A stretch of 18,628 nt of DNA, from NCBI GenBank assembly GCA_031283505.1, contig JAITBO010000113.1, forward strand, positions 1 through 18,628. The letters run 5' to 3'. Both the position numbers and the translations under genes were made by a program. Below, one piece after another: positions 12,989 through 18,628 of the stretch. Position 1 is the first letter of the stretch; each line of letters begins with the position of its first letter. The notes below the pieces were generated by a model. The model made no database searches and was not told where the DNA came from. It worked only from the letters and a program-made list of their open reading frames with translations. Source of the stretch: Treponema sp. (GTDB taxonomy: Bacteria > Spirochaetota > Spirochaetia > Treponematales > Breznakiellaceae).

Positions 12989-15900
12989 ATTTAATCAGAA
13001 TAAACTCCACCCTCCGGTTCTTCCACCAGTTGTCCCGGTCCTCAAAAGAGATAACCGCCCGTGTGCCGCCCATGCCTATGCTGCTCAGGCGGCTGCGGTT
13101 GACCCCGAAACCGACAAGGAAGTCCACCGTAGCCTTGGCGCGGTTTTCGCTCAAGGGTTGAAGCCCTATCTCTCCGGGACTGCCGTTTTCCTCGTTCCGA
13201 CGGGCCTGGCTGCCGGGCGGCGTAGTCGGGTTGGCGTGGCCTTCCACGGTGATCTTGTAGTCCCGGAACTTGTTGAGTATCTCGGCGATACGCTTGAGGA
13301 TACGGTAGTTGTTGTCCCCGATACTCTGGGCCAGGCCGTTGAAGTCTGCGGCGTTGGCCCGGAATATAATCGAAGGAACCTGAATTTTAAGGCGGTCTCC
13401 GTCCCGGATGACCAGAACGTCAATCCCTATTTTACCGTCCATGGATGAGGCGTTCCCCAGAACGTCTTCGGCCTTGAAGGTAAAGGGATAATCTGTGGCG
13501 GCCTGGACCAGTTCCCCACGGGAACTGCGTCCATCCCAGGTCAGGCGTTCCGAAGGCGCACCCCGGCCTTCTATGCGGTAGAAAGACTTCCGGGAGGTCT
13601 CCCTTCCCTGGCTGTCTATGACCACTTCCCAGATTTCAAGGCTCCAGTTTGCCAGAGGCGATGCGTCTTTGGCAATAAGGGACATGAAGAGATCATCATC
13701 CACCCCGTCGTTGTCGGGGCTGAAGTATTCCGGCGTGGACCTAAAGGCCAGTTCGGGGCCGGAAATATCCACGGTGACGGGTGCTGTCTGGACGGTAACT
13801 ACGTCCCCTTTGGCATACGTAACCGTAAGGGTCGGGGTGTACCGGCCTTCCCGAATGGCGCCGCTGGCATCCAGGCCATTCCAGACGATGGTTTCCGGCG
13901 GGACGGCTGAGGGCGTGTCGGGGAAGGACCTGACGGCGGCCCCCGAAGGACTTGCGAGGTCAAGCTTCCAGGATTCTATTCCTTCCTTGATGGAGAGGAT
14001 GATCCCCAAGCGGATGTTCCGGTTGGCGCCGGGGAGGGGAGCTATGCCGGAGGCTGAAGAGGTCAGGAAGACCCGGGGCGCCCTGGCGTCCACCGTGATG
14101 TTGTCGATGGTTTTGCGGAAGCTGTTTCCCGCCTCGTCGGTGGAACTTAAGCTGACCCGGTAAACGCCGTCGGGGACGGGGTTTTTCGCTTCATCCGCGC
14201 CGTCCCAGGAAATGGCCGGGGCCGCGCCTGCCCACTTCCAGGACCGTATGATCTGACCCTTTGAGTCGGTAATGGAAAGCTCCCATTCGTCATTTCCTTC
14301 GGCGCTTACGTTGATGGGGATGGAATCCCGTCTGCTGTCGCTGTTGGGAGAGAAGGTGGCGAAGGGCGTGGTAATTTCCGCCTTGGGAGCCTGGGTATCC
14401 ACGACAAAGGGCCGGGAAACGGCTGTTGGCTGGTTCCCCATGGCGTACCGCACTTCGATTTTGGCGGTGTATGTCCCGTCAGGAACAACTTGTCCGCCGG
14501 TAGTCCTTCCATCCCAGGGAAGGCTGGCAGGCACGGCGTTTACCCCTTCAAAGGTCCGCACCGCGCTTCCTCCGGTGTTAAGGATGTCCGTTTTCCAGGA
14601 CGTGACCCCTTCCCTCAGTTGAAGCTGGGGAACGATGGTTATACGGTTTTTGGCTCCCGCTCCGGTGGGTGAGAAGGCCCTTACATCCGTGGAGAGAAGT
14701 ACCGGAGTATCTGCGGTACTCAGGGTGAACCGCACCTCGTTGGACCGGCCAGGATTCCCCGCCTGATCCGTGGCGGAGAGGCGGTAGACGTACTCCCCGT
14801 CGGGGGCAAGGGCGCCCGAATCGGTCTGGCCGTCCCAGATAATGCGGGAACCCGGCGCGCCGTTTATGCGGAAGGTCCGTACCGGCTGTTCCGAATCCGC
14901 CGCCGCCCTGCGAACTTCCCCGGTCCAGAGGGTTTCGGCGCTGCCTTCCTGGGCGATTATCATTTCGTCCTGGTTTCCGTCGTTGTTGGGGGAGAAGGCG
15001 CCGTATTCCGCTCTTATGGCAGCGCGGGGCGGCGTAACGTCCAGGGTAAAGGAGGGGGAGAAAGCTTCGGCGACATAGCCGTTCCGGTACTTCACCGAAA
15101 GTTTGCCATGGTAGGCCCCTTCGGGAAGCAGAGTTCCGTCGTCGTCCTTACCGTCAAAATCAATACTGGCGGGCGGCGAACCCTCCGAACCGGAGATGGT
15201 TCTCCGGGGATTGGCCTGGCCGTCACGGATTAGGAGTTCCCAGCTTACGATACTTTCTTTAACCGGGATCCCCGGATTGAGGGTGAGGGCGTCTTTTATT
15301 CCGTCCCCGTTGGGGGAGAAATAGGCGTCCGTTATCTGGAGGTTTACCGTAGGCTGAATGGTGCTGATCACGATGCTGTGCAGAGAAGTACTTGCGATAT
15401 TTTTGGCCTTATCAGTGGCGCTTATCCGGTATTCATAAACCCCATCAGGCACTATAAAGTTCTTGTCATCCGTACCGTCCCAGATTATGGGCTCCGGTAC
15501 GGTATTGGCAAACTCGAAGGTCTTTACCCGGTCTCCCGAGGCATTGAATATCCCACCTGTCCAGAGGTCTTCCGTGGAACCCGACTGGGCGATTTCGATA
15601 GTGTCTTTATTGCCGTCTCCGTCAGGAGAGAATATGCGCTGGCTTTCGCTCATTTCGACTATGCTGACTTCCGGAGGCGTGTTGTCTATTACGGTTTCAT
15701 AGTCTTCGGTTTTTCCGGAATTATCGTTGTCGTCAACCGCGCTCAGGGTAAAGTAATAACGGCCGTCAGGAGCCGGTTCCCCGGAATCGAAAACGCCGTC
15801 CCACCGGAGGATTTCGGGAATTTCCACCCCGGCCTTTACGGCGGCAAACCGGGAGAAGAAATTTTTGAAGCCCTGGGTTTCAGGCCGCAGTTCCTTGTTC

Positions 15901-17093
15901 CGGTATGTTCTGACAACCTCTCCGGCTTCGTTTCGAATTTCCAGGGTCCAGCCAACAACGTAACGCTGATCGGTGATACGTATGGGGATTTCCAGATCGT
16001 CCGCAAGGCCGTCATGATTGGGAGAAATCCATTGGGTTTCCGGGTAGTCCACGCTGATTGCCGGCGCTCTCTTGTCCGAAACCCCCACATTCCAGGTAAG
16101 CCCGGCACCTATAGCGGCGGAACCGTTGTACAGGGGTTTAAACGCCGCAGACGCCGTCAAGTCTCCGTCCGAAGGAAGCCGGCCCCCTATGATACGCTTG
16201 CCCCCGGATTTGAGGGCGATGTTGACCCCTGCGCCGACGGAGGGGAAAAGGAGCGGAATTCCCCGGTAAAGTTCGAGGACATTGAAGCCCCAGGAGGTGG
16301 AAACGTACACCATCTCCGCCAGAAGAAGGGAAAGCCCGAGTTTTCCGGTGAAGTTGCGGAACCCGGGGGCGCTGAGGTCCAGGTATCCCGTCAGTTTCAA
16401 AGGGTCCACGTTCTCGCCCGAACCTCTCAGATGAAGCAAATCCGTGGAAATGCCGAAGACAGGCGTAAAGGCCGAAGGGATTATGTTTTTTCCCAGACCC
16501 TTCACCACAGTAGCTATGGTAAAATTCTCCAGGACCCCCAGGGTCCCCAAGTTGTACCGGAACCCCAAATCCCCGGAAAGGGTCCAGTTTTCGCCGGGAT
16601 TCCCAAAACCGAAGTTTAACCCCGCCCCCAGATCCAGACCGGGGTACAACTCTTTCGCTACATTGAAGTTGCCGCCGAAATTGAATTTTACCGGCAGAGT
16701 GCCCCCTTCCGCGTTCCGGAGAAACCGGGAGCCATCCCAATCAGGGAAAGGGCTGTTCAAAAAATTCAGGGAGCCGCCCAAAGAAGCGAATTTCGTCGGG
16801 AAAAGGGCTCCCAGGTTGATCGCGTTTCCAAATCCCCTCTCTCTGAAACCGGGAATAGCCATGTATCCCGCCTCAAAAACGATGCGCTGGACTTCCCCGC
16901 CTGCGGCGGGATTTATGGCGCTTGCCGAAGCTCCTCCCAGGGAAGTGGAAAAAGCCCCGCCGCCCGCGAAGACCGGGGCAAAAAGGTCCATCATCGTATC
17001 GGCTCCGTTGAGGAGATCCGGAAACGACTGGGCCCAAAGCCCGGAGGAGACGACAAATATCAATAATAAAACCGGTTTTACTTTTCTGAGCAT
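12987..17093 (-). CDS. Giant outer-membrane protein: barrel, eight Ig-like repeats, OmpA domain
   Basis: The 1368-residue protein begins with a signal peptide (about 1-21, ending LWAQ). Residues about 25-335 form a beta-rich barrel-like region starting SLGGASASAINPAA, similar in style to FadL/PorV-type or UPF0164 treponemal proteins. Then eight Ig-like repeats of about 105 residues follow, each starting with an FSPxxDG-type loop (356, 488, 592, 700, 807, 914, 1017, 1124) and containing WDG and PDGxY motifs like FlgD-type Ig folds. The C-terminus (about 1240-1368) is an OmpA-like peptidoglycan-binding domain with LSENRAKATVDFLVGFGV (313 residues after repeat 7 begins… at 1313-1330) and RRVEF. 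It likely links outer membrane and cell wall, with the repeats as a periplasmic or surface stalk. SD AAGGA lies 7 bases before the ATG. It is monocistronic. Confidence 0.88.
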   Translation of the reverse strand: MLRKVKPVLLLIFVVSSGLWAQSFPDLLNGADTMMDLFAPVFAGGGAFSTSLGGASASAINPAAGGEVQRIVFEAGYMAIPGFRERGFGNAINLGALFPTKFASLGGSLNFLNSPFPDWDGSRFLRNAEGGTLPVKFNFGGNFNVAKELYPGLDLGAGLNFGFGNPGENWTLSGDLGFRYNLGTLGVLENFTIATVVKGLGKNIIPSAFTPVFGISTDLLHLRGSGENVDPLKLTGYLDLSAPGFRNFTGKLGLSLLLAEMVYVSTSWGFNVLELYRGIPLLFPSVGAGVNIALKSGGKRIIGGRLPSDGDLTASAAFKPLYNGSAAIGAGLTWNVGVSDKRAPAISVDYPETQWISPNHDGLADDLEIPIRITDQRYVVGWTLEIRNEAGEVVRTYRNKELRPETQGFKNFFSRFAAVKAGVEIPEILRWDGVFDSGEPAPDGRYYFTLSAVDDNDNSGKTEDYETVIDNTPPEVSIVEMSESQRIFSPDGDGNKDTIEIAQSGSTEDLWTGGIFNASGDRVKTFEFANTVPEPIIWDGTDDKNFIVPDGVYEYRISATDKAKNIASTSLHSIVISTIQPTVNLQITDAYFSPNGDGIKDALTLNPGIPVKESIVSWELLIRDGQANPRRTISGSEGSPPASIDFDGKDDDGTLLPEGAYHGKLSVKYRNGYVAEAFSPSFTLDVTPPRAAIRAEYGAFSPNNDGNQDEMIIAQEGSAETLWTGEVRRAAADSEQPVRTFRINGAPGSRIIWDGQTDSGALAPDGEYVYRLSATDQAGNPGRSNEVRFTLSTADTPVLLSTDVRAFSPTGAGAKNRITIVPQLQLREGVTSWKTDILNTGGSAVRTFEGVNAVPASLPWDGRTTGGQVVPDGTYTAKIEVRYAMGNQPTAVSRPFVVDTQAPKAEITTPFATFSPNSDSRRDSIPINVSAEGNDEWELSITDSKGQIIRSWKWAGAAPAISWDGADEAKNPVPDGVYRVSLSSTDEAGNSFRKTIDNITVDARAPRVFLTSSASGIAPLPGANRNIRLGIILSIKEGIESWKLDLASPSGAAVRSFPDTPSAVPPETIVWNGLDASGAIREGRYTPTLTVTYAKGDVVTVQTAPVTVDISGPELAFRSTPEYFSPDNDGVDDDLFMSLIAKDASPLANWSLEIWEVVIDSQGRETSRKSFYRIEGRGAPSERLTWDGRSSRGELVQAATDYPFTFKAEDVLGNASSMDGKIGIDVLVIRDGDRLKIQVPSIIFRANAADFNGLAQSIGDNNYRILKRIAEILNKFRDYKITVEGHANPTTPPGSQARRNEENGSPGEIGLQPLSENRAKATVDFLVGFGVNRSRLSSIGMGGTRAVISFEDRDNWWKNRRVEFILIK

Positions 17094-17439
17094 ACTATAA
17101 TCCTTATCTTCGAGGTAATTGATGATAAATTACAAATGATCGATTACCATATTTCAATGATAAAAGGTTTTTACAATTAAATCCATAGAACCTTGTATCG
17201 AATCAGGACAAGAGCATTTACTTTCCGTTATGTGCCATTTTTTAAGCCCAAATTTATCGTCATAGGCGCCATCCTTGGCGCCTGAAGTTTACCCCTAAAT
17301 ATTTTGTAAAATTATTAAAGAATATGTAATTTAACAATAATATGGTGATGTGGCTTCGCCGTAGTTTATAATAAATAGAGTACACTTTTCGACATAAAAT
17401 TAGGATGGGCTACGCCCACAAATTATCACAAAATTAGAC
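17094..17439. other. AT-rich spacer with promoter and small hairpins
   Basis: There is no gene here. It holds the OMP promoter (17129-17157), a perfect 8-bp hairpin aggcgcca/tggcgcct with loop tcct (17264-17283) lacking a T-run on either strand, and a 5-bp hairpin tgggc/gccca (17406-17418). Read on the minus strand, the latter is followed by weakly T-rich sequence and could end the XRE gene transcript. GC-rich hairpins in an otherwise AT-rich stretch resemble REP-type units. Confidence 0.5.
17129..17157 (-). promoter_or_regulatory. Sigma70-type promoter of the giant OMP gene
   Basis: On the minus strand TTGAAA (17152-17157) and TGTAAT (17129-17134) are separated by 17 bases, each with five of six consensus bases. 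The start of transcription would be near 17122, giving a leader of about 29 bases that includes the SD. Confidence 0.65.
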
Positions 17440-17787
17440 CTAAGAGGTTATATCATTTTTCAATTTTCCAAAGAAATCATCCAAACGGCGGTCAATATCG
17501 GACTTCATTGTCTTGTGGAGCCGCTCTATCATATTAGGGCTAAATTCACTTTTTTTGTCACTGGTATGGTCTATCGTCAGAGGGCAAAGAAGTTCATATA
17601 TATCTACTTCAAGGGCCTTTGAAAGCCTTTGAAGCGTTTTATCGCTGACCCATGTACGGCACCCCTCAATGTCGTGAATCATCTGGTAGGAAACCTCAAC
17701 CAATTCAGCGAGTTTTTCCTGAGTGAGACCCAATTCCTTACGTTTTACCTTAATATTGGCGGCAAGAAGCTCCCTTACGGTATTCAT
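17440..17787 (-). CDS. XRE-family helix-turn-helix regulator
   Basis: The 115-residue protein has a Cro/CI-type helix-turn-helix at about 10-65 (IKVKRKELGLTQEKLAEL, then VSYQMIHDIEG, then LQRLSKALEVDIYELL), the standard single-domain DNA-binding fold. A charged tail of about 45 residues (IERLHKTMKSDIDRRLDDFFGKLK) is predicted helical and may mediate dimerisation. It has no toxin, peptidase or membrane partner beside it, so it is not obviously an antitoxin. The SD before the ATG is weak (AGAG, 5 bases away). It is divergent from the lipoprotein gene at 17939 across 151 bases; a small palindrome there (17869-17882) could be its operator. Targets are unknown. Confidence 0.88.
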   Translation of the reverse strand: MNTVRELLAANIKVKRKELGLTQEKLAELVEVSYQMIHDIEGCRTWVSDKTLQRLSKALEVDIYELLCPLTIDHTSDKKSEFSPNMIERLHKTMKSDIDRRLDDFFGKLKNDITS

Positions 17788-17839
17788 ATACTCTATGACC
17801 TTATTTTTAAGTTTAGGTAAGTAAAGGCTACCGGAACAG

Positions 17840-17882
17840 TTGACAATTTCAATCGTTTGTGGTAAGTTATACCAACCGGTAT
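17840..17882 (+). promoter_or_regulatory. Promoter and operator-like palindrome before the lipoprotein gene
   Basis: A consensus -35, TTGACA (17840-17845), is followed after 17 bases by TAAGTT (17863-17868), a poor -10 helped by an upstream TG (17860-17861, extended -10 form). Directly downstream, atacc (17869-17873) and ggtat (17878-17882) form an inverted repeat around aacc, at the expected transcription start. That position suits a repressor such as the divergent XRE protein; this is inference. Confidence 0.4.
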
Positions 17883-17938
17883 GGATTATCGTTTTTTACA
17901 AATTTGACAGCGGGAAAGACCGCATAGGAGGCTTTTTT

Positions 17939-18628
17939 ATGAAAAAGAGCAAGTTTTTGATAGCGGGAATGGCGGCATTAGCGCTGTCATTCGGTTCGGT
18001 TTTGGCAGGGTGCGATAATGGCACACCCAGCGATGGTGATCCACAGACAATTTCAATTTCTGAGGTTCAACTTTACACTACTACTGGGAATGCATATCCT
18101 GGAAGTGGAACTGTACAGACTGTAACCGGCACGGTGTTCCAAAGCTTTAGCGTTCCTGTCGGTGGTTCGCCTGCTGAACAGGAACCGGAGTATAATTTTC
18201 ATGATGGATCGGGGCAAGGGCATTCCATCGGTACAATTGGTTCAATCTCGGCTGATGGGAAATTGACTTTGACCCTTGGCGAACTATCAGATGCTGATTT
18301 GTTCGATGCCGGCATGGATGGTGTAAAATACGGTATGTTGGTTACATCACCAGGGCTTCTTTTTGCAAAATCCCACGAGGATGATCTTGTCTTGGTGTAC
18401 ATCAACAAGGATTACACTATAGATGGACAGTCCGTTAAAAAGGGCTGGGATTTTGGAGGAAACACTGATACAAGCGGGTATAAGTGGGTGATAGATACGG
18501 CGGCCAAAAATGGAACGCCTAATGTCATAAATGGATACTGGGGTGTTACAAATGATGGAAAAAATATTGAGATTGTTGTAACGCCATCTGTCAGTTCGTC
18601 TGTGGCAAGAGCGGCAAATTGGTCAACA
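17939..18628 (+). CDS. Putative lipoprotein, C-terminus beyond the window
   Basis: The frame stays open for 230 codons to the end of the window, so the gene is partial. The leader MKKSKFLIAGMAALALSFGS with lipobox VLAGC places the lipidated Cys at residue 25, followed by a flexible DNGTPSDGD spacer. The mature part is Thr/Ser/Gly-rich and strand-like (TISISEVQLYTTTGNAYPG…, GTIGSISADGKLTLTLGEL), which suggests a beta-sandwich surface or periplasmic domain. I know no family for it. A strong SD, AGGAGG (17926-17931), lies 7 bases before the ATG. A short stem gcgg/ccgc (17910-17923) lies just upstream of that SD. Members with nearly the same leader are, in my recollection, numerous in termite-gut treponemes. 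Confidence 0.85.
   Translation, partial: MKKSKFLIAGMAALALSFGSVLAGCDNGTPSDGDPQTISISEVQLYTTTGNAYPGSGTVQTVTGTVFQSFSVPVGGSPAEQEPEYNFHDGSGQGHSIGTIGSISADGKLTLTLGELSDADLFDAGMDGVKYGMLVTSPGLLFAKSHEDDLVLVYINKDYTIDGQSVKKGWDFGGNTDTSGYKWVIDTAAKNGTPNVINGYWGVTNDGKNIEIVVTPSVSSSVARAANWST

Noticed and set aside
15378..16619. 413-codon plus-strand frame inside the giant OMP gene
   Set aside because: It is antisense to a protein with clear repeats and domains; its translation shows no domain and is Arg/Gly/Val-rich, as expected of a shadow.
17440..18628. Toxin-antitoxin or phage module around the XRE gene
   Set aside because: The divergent gene encodes a lipidated, exported protein, not a toxin. No integrase, att site or phage gene is visible in the window.

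Overview
The window looks like chromosome from a Treponema-clade spirochaete, probably of the termite-gut type. This is an inference. It rests on the paralogue-like lipoprotein leader at 17939 (…AALALSFGSVLAGC), relaxed spirochaetal lipoboxes, a PilZ protein with a treponeme-style N-terminal domain, a GC content near 50%, and many outer-membrane beta-barrel genes. No rRNA, tRNA or CRISPR array was seen.

Layout. 1-634 is a gene-poor leader with two palindromic repeats, followed by lon (635-3118). A 214-bp hairpin-rich element with inverted ends (3125-3338) abuts a small conserved-type hypothetical gene (3345-3749). An LPP20-like lipoprotein gene follows (3846-4418). A complete IS1-family insertion (4437-5440) has clear terminal inverted repeats and a near-perfect 8-bp target duplication, and it carries two palindromic repeats inside it. 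On the minus strand, a PilZ c-di-GMP receptor gene and a TPR gene form an operon (7570 down to 5473). A beta-barrel protein gene (7857-8999) runs tail to tail into purD; pyrE-purD form a minus-strand pair (10992 down to 9004). A DMT-family transporter (11044-11988) is divergent from pyrE. A decayed diguanylate cyclase gene (12056-12929) converges on a very large outer-membrane protein gene (17093 down to 12987) made of a barrel, eight ~105-residue repeats and an OmpA domain. The window ends with an XRE regulator divergent from a lipoprotein gene that runs off the edge.

The most unusual thread is a dispersed palindromic repeat family with outer arms close to GAGGCTGTCCCAAAAC. It occurs as a short hairpin form (50, 5247) and a longer form with an internal stem (548, 5337, 7722). 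It sits directly upstream of lon and of the barrel gene, inside the IS, and as a half-copy that supplies codons 5-12 of the broken GGDEF gene. A base pair in the internal stem covaries between copies, which suggests the fold matters. Other notable points are a PilZ gene whose promoter predicts a leaderless mRNA, alternating repeat types in the giant outer-membrane protein with erosion of the Asp-rich loops, and an IS that appears to have landed in a shared terminator-like palindrome.

Housekeeping genes (lon, purD, pyrE) are intact. The c-di-GMP theme is a whole receptor (PilZ) beside a dead synthase. I found no convincing new defence or biosynthetic system; the novelty lies in the repeats and in the architecture of the surface protein.
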